From: Pseudomonas marincola
Lineage (GTDB): Bacteria > Pseudomonadota > Gammaproteobacteria > Pseudomonadales > Pseudomonadaceae
Reading direction: 5' to 3'
Assembly: GCF_900116605.1 (NCBI RefSeq)
Contig: NZ_FPBC01000001.1
Location: forward strand, 434,001 to 498,000
DNA: 64,000 nt
In this document: positions 1 through 9,484 of the stretch, piece after piece
How the letters are laid out: every line of letters begins with the position of its first letter
Numbering within the stretch: the first letter of the stretch is position 1
Program-made: the position numbers and the translations under genes
The notes under the pieces: generated by a model
Seen by the model: the letters and a program-made list of their open reading frames with translations, nothing else
What the model was told of the DNA's origin: nothing
Databases searched by the model: none

Positions 1-1049
1 CGCTCTGCGAAAGCAGCTATCTGCTCAATCAACGGCTCCAACTCAAACCCCTGCGCCTTGAGCCACGCGTCGTCGTAATACGTACTGGCATAACGCTCTC
101 CGCCGTCACATAAAATGGCCACGATCGAACCCGACTGACCACTGGCAACCATCCGCTCGGCGACAATTAGCGAGCCGATCAAATTGGTTCCGCTCGAACC
201 ACCCACCCGACGCCCAAGGCGCTGCGCCAGATAATGCATGGCCGCCAGCGACCAGGCATCCGGCACTTTACCCATCGCATCGATCACAGAGGGTAAAAAA
301 GAGGCCTCAACGCGCGGCCGGCCAATGCCTTCAATTCGCGAACCACAATCCAGCGTCAGGCTGCTATCTGCGGTGCGATACGCATCAAAGAACACCGAGC
401 GCTCGGCGTCGGCACAAAATACCCGAGTGCAGTGCTGTCGGTAGCGTACATACCGAACCAGCGTTGCAAGCGTACCGCCAGTGCCGGGGCTGGAAACCAA
501 CCATGTCGGCTCGGGATGGCGCTCAAACCGTAGCTGTTGGAATATCGACTCGGCGATGTTGTTGTTGGCCCGCCAGTCCGTCGCGCGTTCGGCGTAGGTG
601 AACTGATCCATGAAATGGCCGCCGGTTTCCCGGGCCAGTCGCTCGGACTCGCTGTAGATCTGCATCGGGTCATCGACCAGATGGCATTGGCCGCCATAGA
701 AGCTGATCTGATCGATCTTGGCTTTGGACGTGCTGGCTGGCATGACCGCAATAAACGGCAAGCCCAAGAGCCGTGCGAAATACGCTTCCGATACCGCGGT
801 TGAGCCACTCGACGCCTCGATAACCGGCGCATCCGGCTTGAGCCAGCCGTTACACAGTGCATACAGAAACAGCGAGCGGGCCAGACGATGCTTAAGGCTG
901 CCAGTGGGATGGCTGGACTCGTCCTTGAAGTACAGTTCGATTCCGGGCAACCCCGCCATCGCCAGCGGAATCAAATGGGTATCGGCGCTGCGCTGAAAAT
1001 CCGCTTCGATAATGCGGATGGCCTCCCGGGCCCACTCTCTGCAATCCAT
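1..1049 (-). CDS. PLP-dependent cysteine synthase family protein (Cds1-like), partial
   Basis: Reading leftward from ATG at 1049, the frame stays open to the window edge, giving about 349 codons without the C-terminus. The product has the fold-type II PLP signature: a [10 protein letters not shown] segment near residue 40 with the probable Schiff-base lysine, a substrate-loop motif [17 protein letters not shown], a glycine-rich phosphate loop [13 protein letters not shown], and [10 protein letters not shown] near the end. This variant resembles the Cds1 cysteine desulfhydrase subgroup more than CysK or CysM. The likely chemistry is beta-elimination or replacement on cysteine or O-acetylserine in the cytoplasm. 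It starts 10 nt after the stop of the DMT exporter gene, so the two are probably cotranscribed. The subgroup is inferred from remembered motifs; exact substrate is unknown. Confidence 0.85.
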   Translation of the reverse strand, partial: MDCREWAREAIRIIEADFQRSADTHLIPLAMAGLPGIELYFKDESSHPTGSLKHRLARSLFLYALCNGWLKPDAPVIEASSGSTAVSEAYFARLLGLPFIAVMPASTSKAKIDQISFYGGQCHLVDDPMQIYSESERLARETGGHFMDQFTYAERATDWRANNNIAESIFQQLRFERHPEPTWLVSSPGTGGTLATLVRYVRYRQHCTRVFCADAERSVFFDAYRTADSSLTLDCGSRIEGIGRPRVEASFLPSVIDAMGKVPDAWSLAAMHYLAQRLGRRVGGSSGTNLIGSLIVAERMVASGQSGSIVAILCDGGERYASTYYDDAWLKAQGFELEPLIEQIAAFAE

Positions 1050-1059
1050 CTTTAGTTCC

Positions 1060-1965
1060 TCAGTCCAGAACGCCAGCCGGAACCGGCGGTGTACTGCGCC
1101 ACTGGCTCAGCGCAACACCCGCGAATACCAGCACGGCAGCACACATTTGCGTCACGTTAAGGCTCTCGCCAAGGAGCAGCATGGCAAATATGAGGGTGAA
1201 CACCGGAATCAGATTGATGAACCCGGACGCCTGACTCGCAGGCAACCGGCTCACCCCAAAGTTGTAGAGGCCATAGGCGCCAACGGTGACAATAATCCCC
1301 AGATACAACAGCGCACCGATGCCCTGAGCGGATACTTGCTCGGGAAAAGGAGCCTGTGCCACCGCCAGCGGCAGGAAAAACAGCGCGCCGATGAAAGCCT
1401 GCATGGCCGTGAGGATGAATGCCGAATAACGGCCGCTAAGGTGCTTGAGCAGCAAGGTGTAACCCATTGCGCAGACCATCGCCAGAAACTCGTAGAAGTT
1501 TCCCAGCAGCGGATTGCTGGCATGCTCATCGGCACTGCCCGCCAAACTCAGCCATACGGCCCCCACTACCGCAACAATGAAGCCTGCCAGCGTGGTGCGC
1601 GTAATGCGCTCACGCAGGAAGGCGTAGGCGCCTACAGCAACCAGCAAAGGCAGCAAGGCAGTGATCATGCCGGCTTGCGACGCGCTGGTGTTCTGCAGCG
1701 CCAGTGCCTCGAAAATGAAGTACAAGCAGGGTTCGCACGCCGCCAGACCGAGCAGGTATTTCCAGTCGCCTTTACGGTATTCGATGCGTCCACGCCAGCG
1801 CCAGGCAAGCAGAAAGATCAAACTACCGAGCAGCATCCGCGCAAAGATGACCCACATTGTCGGAAGCTCGGCAAAAGCCAACTTGAGGGCGATAAACGAG
1901 CTGCCCCACAAGGCCATCGCGACCAACAAGCAGAATACTGCCACCCCTCTACCCTGCGCACCCAT
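1060..1965 (-). CDS. EamA/DMT family transporter
   Basis: This is a 301-residue inner-membrane protein with about ten hydrophobic segments and the two-half repeat typical of EamA (drug/metabolite) exporters. Motifs include [19 protein letters not shown] in helix 1-2 and an [26 protein letters not shown] segment at the end of the first half. The ATG at 1965 was chosen over the upstream in-frame start at 2028 because it directly precedes the first helix and has a GGGG purine stretch upstream. It lies 10 nt upstream of the cysteine-synthase-like gene on the same strand. Some EamA exporters, such as E. coli EamA/YdeD, export cysteine metabolites, so a matching role is possible here but is inference from neighbourhood only. 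Confidence 0.85.
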   Translation of the reverse strand: MGAQGRGVAVFCLLVAMALWGSSFIALKLAFAELPTMWVIFARMLLGSLIFLLAWRWRGRIEYRKGDWKYLLGLAACEPCLYFIFEALALQNTSASQAGMITALLPLLVAVGAYAFLRERITRTTLAGFIVAVVGAVWLSLAGSADEHASNPLLGNFYEFLAMVCAMGYTLLLKHLSGRYSAFILTAMQAFIGALFFLPLAVAQAPFPEQVSAQGIGALLYLGIIVTVGAYGLYNFGVSRLPASQASGFINLIPVFTLIFAMLLLGESLNVTQMCAAVLVFAGVALSQWRSTPPVPAGVLD

Positions 1966-2076
1966 GTCTGACCCCGGCAAAATACGCCAGTGTAATAGAG
2001 CGAATGGAGGCTGCACAGGTACAGTCACGCACAGGAACTGTGCGCAAGAACCAAGAAAAACTAGAGATGAATAAAC

Positions 2077-2660
2077 ACCGGAGGATGGATAGCGGCGCGC
2101 AGCAACGCAATCCGTCGGGCCATTTCACAGGCGCCGATGCCGCCGAGTGAACCAGTTAAATCGCCATGTCGGAAGCCGCGATGCGGATTCCAACCCCCGG
2201 CCACAAGCACACGATGAGGCAGGAATAAAAGACCGGAGGATGGATAGCGGCGCGAAGGAACGCAATCCGTCGGGCCATTTCACAGGCGCAGATGCCGTCG
2301 AGTGAATCAGTCAGACCGTCATGTCAGAAGCCGCAAGCGGATTCCAACCTCCAGCGACAAACATTCGATGAGGCAGGAATAAAAGACCGGAGGATGGATA
2401 GCGGCTCAGCAACGCAATCCGTCGAGCCATTTCACAGGCGCCGATGCCGCCGAGTGAATCAGTTGGATCGCCATGTCGGAAGCCGCGATGCGGATTCCAA
2501 CCTCCGGCGCAAACACACAATGAGGCAGAAATAAAAGACCGGAGGATGGATAGCGGCGCGCAGCAACGCAATCCGTCGAGCCATTTCGCAGGCGCCGATG
2601 ACGCCGAGTGAATGAGTTAGATCGCCATGTCGGAAGCCGCAAGCGGATTCCAACCTCCGG
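2077..2660. repeat. Tandem intergenic repeat, four copies of about 154 bp
   Basis: Units start at about 2077, 2232, 2386 and 2538 (periods 155, 154, 152; the last is about 123 bp). Each unit carries two palindromic modules. One has arms GGATAGCG and CGCAATCC around a short GC-rich loop. The other is a hairpin, GGAAGCCGC then GAT then GCGGATTCC. Copies differ by scattered substitutions and small indels. Small open frames inside the array follow the repeat and are not credible genes. The array fills the gap between the DMT exporter and the Mrp operon. The first module is shared with the array at 36401-37045. Confidence 0.9.
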
Positions 2661-2671
2661 CCCTCAAAGAC

Positions 2672-3010
2672 TCACTGTTCCCAGGGCTTCCCGCGGGTCT
2701 GCTCGCTGATGGACAGCTTTTGCTGCATGGCAGCCTTGGCCAGCATGTGTGCGCTGACGGGCGCGGTGATAAACAGAAACAGGGTAATCAGCAGCTCATG
2801 CAAACTGATGCCTTGCTCTTGACCGGCAAAGTAGATCATCGAGGCGATGACCATTCCGCCCACGCCAAGGGTTGTGGCTTTTGTCGGGCCGTGCAAGCGC
2901 ATGAAAAAGTCAGGCAGGCGGTAAAGCCCGATAGCGCCGACCAGGCTAAATACGCTGCCGAGCAACAGAAAGATTGCGACCAAAATTTCCATCCAGGTAC
3001 TCATACGCAC
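2672..3010 (-). CDS. mrpG: Na+/H+ antiporter subunit G (MrpG/ShaG/PhaG)
   Basis: This 112-residue protein has three hydrophobic segments and the conserved MrpG core, including a GSVFSLVGAIGLYRLPDFF run and MRLHGPTKATTLGVGG. It is the last gene of the Mrp operon and starts 6 nt after mrpF. MrpG is a small membrane subunit required for assembly or function of the multisubunit cation/proton antiporter. The length is normal for the family. Downstream on this strand is the tandem repeat array, and no simple hairpin with a T-run is visible. Confidence 0.95.
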   Translation of the reverse strand: MRMSTWMEILVAIFLLLGSVFSLVGAIGLYRLPDFFMRLHGPTKATTLGVGGMVIASMIYFAGQEQGISLHELLITLFLFITAPVSAHMLAKAAMQQKLSISEQTRGKPWEQ

Positions 3011-3016
3011 ACCTCC

Positions 3017-3286
3017 CTATTCAATGATGTCGCCGCGCAGCAGGTATTTAGCCACGGCCACGGTGCCGATGAAGCCCATAACGGCAATCAGCAGTGCAGC
3101 TTCAAAATAAAGATCGCTGCCCAGCCAAACCCCAAATAACACCAACAAGGCAATCGAATTGATGTAGAGCGTGTCCAACGCGAGAATCCGGTCTGGCAAA
3201 TCCGGCCCTTTGATCAGCCGCGCCAACGTCAATATCAGGGCGATACCAAGCATCAGCAGGCACAGCGCAATTACGTAGTCGAGCAT
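3017..3286 (-). CDS. mrpF: Na+/H+ antiporter subunit F (MrpF/ShaF/PhaF)
   Basis: This is an 89-residue, three-helix membrane protein. The family motif RLIKGPDLPDRILALDTLY follows the first helix, and a GFIGTVAVAKYLLRGD segment closes the protein. It overlaps the end of mrpE by 16 nt and precedes mrpG by 6 nt, so translation is probably coupled. In Mrp complexes subunit F is one of the small membrane subunits of the distal module, and some family members also affect bile-salt efflux. Size and sequence are normal. Confidence 0.95.
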   Translation of the reverse strand: MLDYVIALCLLMLGIALILTLARLIKGPDLPDRILALDTLYINSIALLVLFGVWLGSDLYFEAALLIAVMGFIGTVAVAKYLLRGDIIE

Positions 3287-3774
3287 GTGAACACCTCCAA
3301 CAGCGGCGCTTCATAGCGACTTTTAATTTCAGCAATCAACTGCTCATCGTCCGCCACATCGAGCGTGTGCACCAACAAGGTTTTACGGTCGTCGCTGAGA
3401 TCGGCGGAAACAGTGCCAGGCGTCAGCGAGATGATGCTGGCGAGCATGGTCAGCGCCAACTCGTCTTCAAGCAGCATGGGAATCTCGACAAATGCCGGAC
3501 GCAGTTTCGAGGTCGGCCCCAGAATCAATTTGGCCACTTGCAGGTTGGCGACAACGATGTCGCCGAGCACCAAGAAGAAAAACCGGAACAGGCGGAACGG
3601 CCGATAGATCCGCGGCGGGGTAATCCAGAAAACCTGAGTCACCAACGGAATCAACCAGCCCAATATGGCCCCAAGCAGCAAATGGCCGAAGGTCATGTCA
3701 TTCATCAACAGCATCCATACGCCCATCAAGCACAGGCTGAGGAGTGGATGCGGGAGGAATCGCCGCGCTTTCAT
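3271..3774 (-). CDS. mrpE: Na+/H+ antiporter subunit E (MrpE/ShaE/PhaE)
   Basis: This is a 167-residue protein with two or three N-terminal hydrophobic segments followed by a soluble C-terminal domain. The conserved ISLTPGTVSADLSDDRK stretch near residue 115 and the following VHTLDV are typical of MrpE. It overlaps mrpD by 4 nt (start inside the mrpD stop) and mrpF by 16 nt. It is a structural subunit of the Mrp antiporter in the inner membrane. No abnormality is seen. Confidence 0.95.
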   Translation of the reverse strand: MKARRFLPHPLLSLCLMGVWMLLMNDMTFGHLLLGAILGWLIPLVTQVFWITPPRIYRPFRLFRFFFLVLGDIVVANLQVAKLILGPTSKLRPAFVEIPMLLEDELALTMLASIISLTPGTVSADLSDDRKTLLVHTLDVADDEQLIAEIKSRYEAPLLEVFTCSTT

Positions 3775-5276
3775 GCGCCACCTCCTGGCTGAACCAACTG
3801 GTAATAGAGCGACAGGTTGTGCAGTTGAGCAACCGTTGCACGGATGTAATCAAGCAGCGGCGCGGCAACAGCAACCAGTACGGGACTGAGCAGCAACAGA
3901 CACGCGCAGGCAAACAGGCGACCGTAATCCAGCTCGGCGCTGTCGAGTTGGCTAACCCCAACCCGCCAAAACAGCATACTGCCCGCGCGGCTGAGGGCGA
4001 TCATGGTCATCAGCCCGCCAATGAGCACCGTCGGCCACAGGAACAACCCCTGCAAATCGGGATCGACCGAGCGCAGCAACAGTATCTTGCCAAGGAAGCC
4101 TGAGAACGGCGGCAAGCCGGCGATGCTGATCGCACCGATAAAGAACAGGCTGCCAAGCAGATAAGGATTTTGCAGCTCAGCACCCTGAATCAACTCGGTG
4201 GTTTTCACCCCACGCTGACGCGAAATCAAGTCGGCCAACAGGAACAAGCCTGCCGAAATCCAGGTGCTGTGAACCAGGTAATAAAGCGCAGCGGTAAGCG
4301 AGTCAGGGGTGCCGAGCGCAATGCCTGCGAGCAAGGTGCCGACCGAGACTACCACCAGATAGGCGATCAACCGGTGCAGATTACGCGCAGCCAGTGCGCC
4401 AATTGCGCCGAGGCCGATAGTCAGCAATGCCAATGGCCAGAGCCAGTCCTGCGCCATGTTGGCGAGCGGGCCTGCGTCATCGCCGAAGATCAGCGTATAG
4501 ACGCGCAAAATCGAATACAGCCCCACTTTGGTCATGACCGCAAACAGCGCGGCAACCGGCGCACTGGCTGCAGCGTACGCACGCGGCAACCAGAAATACA
4601 GCGGCAGGAACGCCGCTTTCAAGCCAAACACCACCAGCAACAGCATGCCAGCCGCGCCAAGCAACGGCGCTTCTTGCGGCCCGGCTTCTGCTACACGCAG
4701 CGCCATGTCGGCCATGTTCAGGGTGCCGGTAATGCCGTACAGCACGCCCACGGCGATGAGGAAGAACGAGGACCCCACCAGGTTAAGTACGACATAGTGC
4801 AGACCCGACTTGACCCGCTCGGCCCCACCGCCGTGCAGCAACAGCGAGTAGGAGGCGATCAGCAGAATCTCGAAGAACACGAACAGGTTGAACAGGTCGC
4901 CGGTGAGGAATGCACCGTTGATGCCCATCAACTGAAACTGGAACAACGCATGAAAGTTACGCCCGCGCTCATCATCGCCGCGCATGGCATAAAACATGGC
5001 AAAGAAGCTCAGCACCGCCGTGACCACCAGCATCAGCGCGCTAAGCCGATCGAGCATCAGAATGATGCCGAACGGCGCCGGCCAGTTGCCCAGCGAGTAA
5101 ACGGTCAGGTCGCCGCTGTTGGCTTCGGCCAACAACCAGAAACTCAGCACCACCAGCACACTCACCACGGCAAACGAGATCATTCGCTTAACCGGCATAC
5201 TCAGACGCGCACCGAACAACAACAGGCTGCCAGCAAACATCGGCAGCAGAATAGGCACAATTACCGCATGATTCAT
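3771..5276 (-). CDS. mrpD: Na+/H+ antiporter subunit D (MrpD/ShaD/PhaD)
   Basis: This 501-residue polytopic protein is related to the NuoL/M/N proton-pumping subunits of complex I. The FNLFVFFEILLIASYSLLLHG region holds the transmembrane glutamate expected of the proton path. HSTWISAGLFLLADLI and the GLPPFSGFLGKILLL run are further antiporter-family signatures. It is one of the two large ion-translocating subunits. The gene overlaps mrpC and mrpE by 4 nt each, showing tight translational coupling. The length matches MrpD from other bacteria. Confidence 0.96.
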   Translation of the reverse strand: MNHAVIVPILLPMFAGSLLLFGARLSMPVKRMISFAVVSVLVVLSFWLLAEANSGDLTVYSLGNWPAPFGIILMLDRLSALMLVVTAVLSFFAMFYAMRGDDERGRNFHALFQFQLMGINGAFLTGDLFNLFVFFEILLIASYSLLLHGGGAERVKSGLHYVVLNLVGSSFFLIAVGVLYGITGTLNMADMALRVAEAGPQEAPLLGAAGMLLLVVFGLKAAFLPLYFWLPRAYAAASAPVAALFAVMTKVGLYSILRVYTLIFGDDAGPLANMAQDWLWPLALLTIGLGAIGALAARNLHRLIAYLVVVSVGTLLAGIALGTPDSLTAALYYLVHSTWISAGLFLLADLISRQRGVKTTELIQGAELQNPYLLGSLFFIGAISIAGLPPFSGFLGKILLLRSVDPDLQGLFLWPTVLIGGLMTMIALSRAGSMLFWRVGVSQLDSAELDYGRLFACACLLLLSPVLVAVAAPLLDYIRATVAQLHNLSLYYQLVQPGGGA

Positions 5277-5605
5277 TTGCCAGGCTCCTGGCCGTCTACA
5301 TGGTCGGATTCCGTTTCACCGACGCTGCGAAGTGCCAGCACCACAACGAACGCGGTCATGGCGAAACCAATCACAATGGCCGTCAGCACCAACGCTTGCG
5401 GCAAGGGGTCGGCATAATCGGCGCCTTCGCTGATGACGGTGGTCACGCCTGTTTGCAGGCGCCCCATGGCAAACAGAAACAGGTTCACCGCGTAGGAGAT
5501 CAGCGTTAAGCCCATGACGACCGGGAATGTGCGGCCGCGCAGGAGCAGGTAAATACCGCTGCTGGTGAGGATGCCCAGTGCACTGGCAAATATGGCTTCC
5601 ATCAA
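5273..5605 (-). CDS. mrpC: Na+/H+ antiporter subunit C (MrpC/ShaC/PhaC)
   Basis: This is a 110-residue, three-helix membrane protein homologous to NuoK of complex I. Typical motifs are [20 protein letters not shown] and [17 protein letters not shown]. It overlaps mrpA by 4 nt at its start and mrpD by 4 nt at its end. The first two codons are both Met, so the start could be 5605 or 5602; 5605 gives the standard ATGA-type overlap. It is part of the NuoK-like bundle joining the large subunits of the Mrp complex. Confidence 0.95.
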   Translation of the reverse strand: MMEAIFASALGILTSSGIYLLLRGRTFPVVMGLTLISYAVNLFLFAMGRLQTGVTTVISEGADYADPLPQALVLTAIVIGFAMTAFVVVLALRSVGETESDHVDGQEPGK

Positions 5606-8394
5606 AGTACCTCTTTTCCAGGCTTGTCCTGAGTCAGCTTGCCCAGGTTAGCGAGTATCAACAGGGTGGCCCCGACTACGGTCAGGTAGACGCCAAGATC
5701 AAACAGCATGGCGGTCGCCAACTCCACCTCACCCACCAACGGGATGTGGAAGTGGCCGAACGCCGTGGTCAAAAATGGTTTGCCGAATACCCAACTGCCC
5801 AGACCGGTCAGGCCAGCCAGCAATACGCCGGCGCCCGCCATGCGGTGATAGTTGAGCGGCAGGCGCGACTGGGTCCACTGCACGCCGCTGGCGACGTACT
5901 GCAAAATCAGTGCAACCGAAGTTACCAGGCCTGCGATGAAGCCGCCGCCCGGCAAATTGTGCCCGCGCAGGAAGATGAATACCGAGATCAGCAGCGCCAT
6001 CGGCAACAGGACCCGCGACAATGTCGCCAGAATCAGCGGATGCCGATCACGTGCCCAATTGCGGCCATCGGCATCGGCAATCGGCTGGATCAGTTTGAGG
6101 CCATCAAGCATGGCGTAGATGCCGACACCGGCAATCGCCAGAACGCTGATTTCGCCCAGCGTATCGAAGCCACGGAAGTCGACCAGAATCACGTTGACCA
6201 CGTTGCTGCCGCCGCCACCGGACATACTGTTGGCGAGGAAGAAACCAGCGATGCTGTCATACGGCCGCGTGAGTACCGCAAAGGCGAGCATGGCAACGGT
6301 TACACCGCCGCCAATGGCCAGCACAAAGTCACGCAGGCCGCGGATACTGCTCGACTCGACGCGGGTCACGGCTGGCAGGAAGAACAGCGCCAGCATCAGC
6401 AAGACCACTGTCACGACTTCGACAGAAAGCTGGGTCAGGGCCAGATCGGGCGCCGAATAGCGCGCGAATGCCAAGGCAACCATCAAGCCGACCACACTGA
6501 GCATCAGCAACGAAACCAGGCGTTGGCGATGGAAGATCACGGTGACCAGCGCCGCCAGCGCCATGATGCCCAGTCCAAGTGCGGTAATGCCGTCAATCGG
6601 GCTGAGCGCAACCGGCCCCTGCAGCGTCGGCAAACTGCCCAGGCCGATCACCAGCACGATCATGCCGCTGGCCAGCAATAGCGAAATGTAGCGTTGCAAT
6701 GAGCCGTTTTCGAGACCGCCGGTAATGCCCCGGCAAAAGCCGACGAAGCCTCTCATGCAATCTTCAAATACATCCTTGGCATCCATGCTGGGTAAGCCTG
6801 CATACCAGCGAAACAGCGGCTGCCGGAAGGTGTACACCAGAATACCGAACAGCAAGGCGACGAAACTCATCATCAAGGGCAGGTTCAAACCATGCCAGAT
6901 GGCCAGGCTGTATTCCGGTAACTCACCGCCAAGCGAGGCCGAAGCGGCAGCAGCCAGTAACGGCGCCACAGTGTATGCCGGCGCAATGCCCACCAGCAGA
7001 CACAGGAACACCAGAATCTCGACCGGCACTTTCATATAGCGCGGCGGTTCGTGCGGCGGATATTTGGGCAGGTTGATCGGCTCGCCGTTGAAGAACACGT
7101 CGTGAATAAACCGCAGCGAGTAAGCCACCGAGAACACTGCCGCCAAGGTCGCCAGCGCGGGCACCGCCCAATCGAAGCTGCCCAACTTGTGCTGGTTGAG
7201 GGTTTGGCTGAAGAACATCTCTTTGCTGAGGAAGCCATTGAGCAACGGCACCCCGGCCATCGCCAGCGCGGCCACCATCGCCAGCATTGCGGTGTGCGGC
7301 ATGTATTTCCACATGCCGTTAATCCGGCGCATGTCGCGGCTGCCGGTTTCATGGTCGATGATGCCGGCCGCCATGAACAACGACGCCTTGAAGGTCGCGT
7401 GGTTGATGATATGGAATATGCCGGCGACCGCGCCAAGGCGCGTATCGAGGCCGAACAGCATGGTAATCAGGCCCAGATGGCTGATGGTCGAATACGCCAG
7501 CAATCCCTTCAGGTCATGCTGGAAAAGCGCCATGCATGCGCCCACCAACATGGTGGTGAGGCCGGTAAACGTGACGATGTAGAACCACCAGTCGGTGCCC
7601 GCCAGCACCGGATACAGCCGCGCCAGCAGAAATACACCGGCCTTGACCATAGTGGCCGAGTGCAGATACGCCGACACCGGCGTCGGCGCGGCCATGGCAT
7701 GCGGTAACCAGAAGTGGAACGGGAACTGCGCGGACTTGGTGAACACCCCAAGTAAAATCAGGATCAGCGCCACCGGATACAATTCATGCGCGCGAATCGC
7801 GTAGCCGGCAGCCAGCACTTGAGACAACTCGAAACTGCCGGCGATATGCCCAAGCAGGAGCACGCCTGCAAGCAACGCCAGGCCGCCACCACCGGTGATG
7901 GTCAACGCCATGCGTGCGCCACGACGGGCATCCGAGCGGTTGTTCCAGTAACTGATGAGCAAGAATGATGAAAGGCTGGTGAGCTCCCAGAACACCATCA
8001 TTAACAGCAGGTTTTCCGACAGCACCACACCGAGCATGGCGCCCATGAACAGCAGCAGAAAGGCGAAGAAGCGCCCCATCGGCTCTTTTTTCGCCAGGTA
8101 ATAGCGCGCGTAGAGAATCACCAGCAAGCCAATGCCGAGAATCAGCAAGGCGAACAGGAAGCCAAGGCCGTCAAGGCGCAGGCTGAGATTAAGCCCCAAC
8201 TCCGGCAGCCACTGAACCTTGGCCCGCAGAATTTCGCCTGAGAACACCCGCGACTGTTCGGAGAGCAACATGACCAGCGCGATCAGCGGCGCGATTGCCG
8301 TGGCAACTGCGCATGCAGAACGCCCCAGTCGTTCTGCAAGTAGCGGCAGGATCACCCCAAGAAATGGCAAGGCGATTATCAGCGCGAGCGCCAT
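5602..8394 (-). CDS. mrpA: Na+/H+ antiporter subunit A, fused A/B type (MrpA/ShaA/PhaAB)
   Basis: This 930-residue protein is the largest Mrp subunit and carries an MrpB-like region fused at its C-terminus, as in the six-gene (group 2) operons of Pseudomonas and Sinorhizobium. The NuoL-like half contains [19 protein letters not shown] with the key membrane glutamate, and [24 protein letters not shown] around residue 215. The C-terminal part has the MrpB-like [19 protein letters not shown]. It is the first gene of the operon. It exchanges Na+, K+ or Li+ for protons and supports pH and salt tolerance. The upstream 8395-8930 gap presumably holds the promoter. Confidence 0.96.
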   Translation of the reverse strand: MALALIIALPFLGVILPLLAERLGRSACAVATAIAPLIALVMLLSEQSRVFSGEILRAKVQWLPELGLNLSLRLDGLGFLFALLILGIGLLVILYARYYLAKKEPMGRFFAFLLLFMGAMLGVVLSENLLLMMVFWELTSLSSFLLISYWNNRSDARRGARMALTITGGGGLALLAGVLLLGHIAGSFELSQVLAAGYAIRAHELYPVALILILLGVFTKSAQFPFHFWLPHAMAAPTPVSAYLHSATMVKAGVFLLARLYPVLAGTDWWFYIVTFTGLTTMLVGACMALFQHDLKGLLAYSTISHLGLITMLFGLDTRLGAVAGIFHIINHATFKASLFMAAGIIDHETGSRDMRRINGMWKYMPHTAMLAMVAALAMAGVPLLNGFLSKEMFFSQTLNQHKLGSFDWAVPALATLAAVFSVAYSLRFIHDVFFNGEPINLPKYPPHEPPRYMKVPVEILVFLCLLVGIAPAYTVAPLLAAAASASLGGELPEYSLAIWHGLNLPLMMSFVALLFGILVYTFRQPLFRWYAGLPSMDAKDVFEDCMRGFVGFCRGITGGLENGSLQRYISLLLASGMIVLVIGLGSLPTLQGPVALSPIDGITALGLGIMALAALVTVIFHRQRLVSLLMLSVVGLMVALAFARYSAPDLALTQLSVEVVTVVLLMLALFFLPAVTRVESSSIRGLRDFVLAIGGGVTVAMLAFAVLTRPYDSIAGFFLANSMSGGGGSNVVNVILVDFRGFDTLGEISVLAIAGVGIYAMLDGLKLIQPIADADGRNWARDRHPLILATLSRVLLPMALLISVFIFLRGHNLPGGGFIAGLVTSVALILQYVASGVQWTQSRLPLNYHRMAGAGVLLAGLTGLGSWVFGKPFLTTAFGHFHIPLVGEVELATAMLFDLGVYLTVVGATLLILANLGKLTQDKPGKEVL

Positions 8395-8785
8395 AGACGA
8401 AACCCCTTAAACACACCCGGCACAAAAAATTCGCCGGGCCAATAGACTTCAAAAACTCCACACTGATAGCGTCAGCTAAAAACTGTTGAGCCATCCGTTG
8501 CAGTTCGAACAAGACTGTCTGCACTTGACGCACAGAGCTAAACCTTTGCTACAGCACAATAATTTATAGATTATTCGCGGCTATGAGCACCGCGTCATGA
8601 ATAGAATTATTACTAAAAGCTATTGGCCCACACCTTGGGCCAATTCACACTTGAATATAGGGCCTGCACATTACCAGCCGATATGGTGCGCGGCACTATA
8701 CCGCGAACAGCCGCTTAAATTTAACTGCTGCGGCATTTACGTCAATTTCTGACCTGCCGGCCACAACCAAACAGCACGCATGAAA
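8395..8785. other. Intergenic region upstream of the Mrp operon
   Basis: About 390 bp with no credible gene. It is AT-richer than its flanks, notably around 8560-8640, and lies directly upstream of mrpA on the minus strand, so it likely carries the Mrp promoter. I could not assign -35 and -10 boxes with confidence. Confidence 0.5.
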
Positions 8786-8922
8786 AAGCCGGATCACCGA
8801 AGCAGCCGCTGAAAAAGCTAACGCGCGCATGAGCAGCTGGGCAAAAGTTGCAGATGGCAACTTCGCCCAGCCAATCTTCTACGACGTACGATCTCAGCGC
8901 TTGCTCAAGATTGATCCGGCTT
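8786..8922 (-). other. Structured element downstream of the SlyB-like gene (possible terminator or 3'-UTR RNA)
   Basis: Perfect 11-nt arms AAGCCGGATCA (8786-8796) and TGATCCGGCTT (8912-8922) enclose about 115 nt. Inside is a strong hairpin at 8836-8871 with arms GCTGGGC and GCCCAGC outside AAGTTGC and GCAACTT. On the minus strand the outer helix is followed by a run of five T, as expected for an end of transcription. It begins just after the stop of the lipoprotein gene at 8931. Confidence 0.45.
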
Positions 8923-8930
8923 CAGGTTGC

Positions 8931-9395
8931 TTAATGCGTGACGCGGCTGTTGCCGTTAACGCTCATGATTCGGACGCGTTCGCCGACGCGGAAGATTTCG
9001 TTCTCTTCAACTTCCTGCACATAAGCACGCATGCTGCCATCGTCTTCACGCACGGTGATTTCCACACCCTGCGTACGGGTCAAGCCCTCTTCTGCTGCCG
9101 CGCCCAAAAGGCCGCCCGCCACTGCACCGATCACCGCAGCCACTGCGCTGCCGGTACCGTGGCCAATGCTGCTGGCTGCAACACCGCCAGCGATAGCACC
9201 GGCACCGGAGCCGATTGGTGTCTTGGTGCCCTCAATCTTCACCGGACGTAACGACTCGATCGTGCCCAGCCGAACGGTTTGCACTGCCCGCGCTTCGTCA
9301 CGCGAATAAGTGTCACCGGTCAGGCTCGAGGCGCAGCCGCCGAGCGTTAAGGCCACGGCAGCGAATGAAGCGATGATAAAACTGGAATTGCGCAT
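8931..9395 (-). CDS. Glycine-zipper 2TM (SlyB-like) outer-membrane lipoprotein
   Basis: This is a 154-residue lipoprotein. The N-terminus MRNSSFIIASFAAVALTLGG is followed by Cys in an LGGC lipobox. A central glycine-zipper segment contains GSGAGAIAGGVAASSIGHGT and further GxxxG repeats, and the C-terminal part is a small beta domain ending in RVRIMSVNGNSRV. This is the SlyB/PcpY-type architecture of lipoproteins that stabilise the outer membrane, often under PhoP or stress control. A GGGAG ribosome site lies 8 nt before ATG at 9395. It stands alone between the Mrp operon and the glycerate genes. Function is inferred from the family. Confidence 0.88.
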   Translation of the reverse strand: MRNSSFIIASFAAVALTLGGCASSLTGDTYSRDEARAVQTVRLGTIESLRPVKIEGTKTPIGSGAGAIAGGVAASSIGHGTGSAVAAVIGAVAGGLLGAAAEEGLTRTQGVEITVREDDGSMRAYVQEVEENEIFRVGERVRIMSVNGNSRVTH

Positions 9396-9484
9396 AGGTA
9401 TAACTCCCGTGGGTTTCTACTATTAGAACGCGCCAGCGAGCAAAATGTCACGCAACGCCACATAAACGCCAGTGCGCCTATCGG

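Noticed and set aside
2292..2653. Several short open frames in the first repeat array that give similar peptides
   Set aside because: They recur because the DNA is repeated; no ribosome sites, and related frames exist on both strands.
2077..2660. Possible CRISPR array
   Set aside because: Units are about 154 bp and repeated over their whole length; there are no short direct repeats with unique spacers and no cas genes.
4170..5417. Long plus-strand open frame opposite mrpD and mrpC
   Set aside because: Same antisense composition artefact; no family features.
5578..6681. Long plus-strand open frame opposite mrpA
   Set aside because: Gln/His-rich antisense product typical of GC-biased codon shadows; mrpA on the other strand is clearly real.
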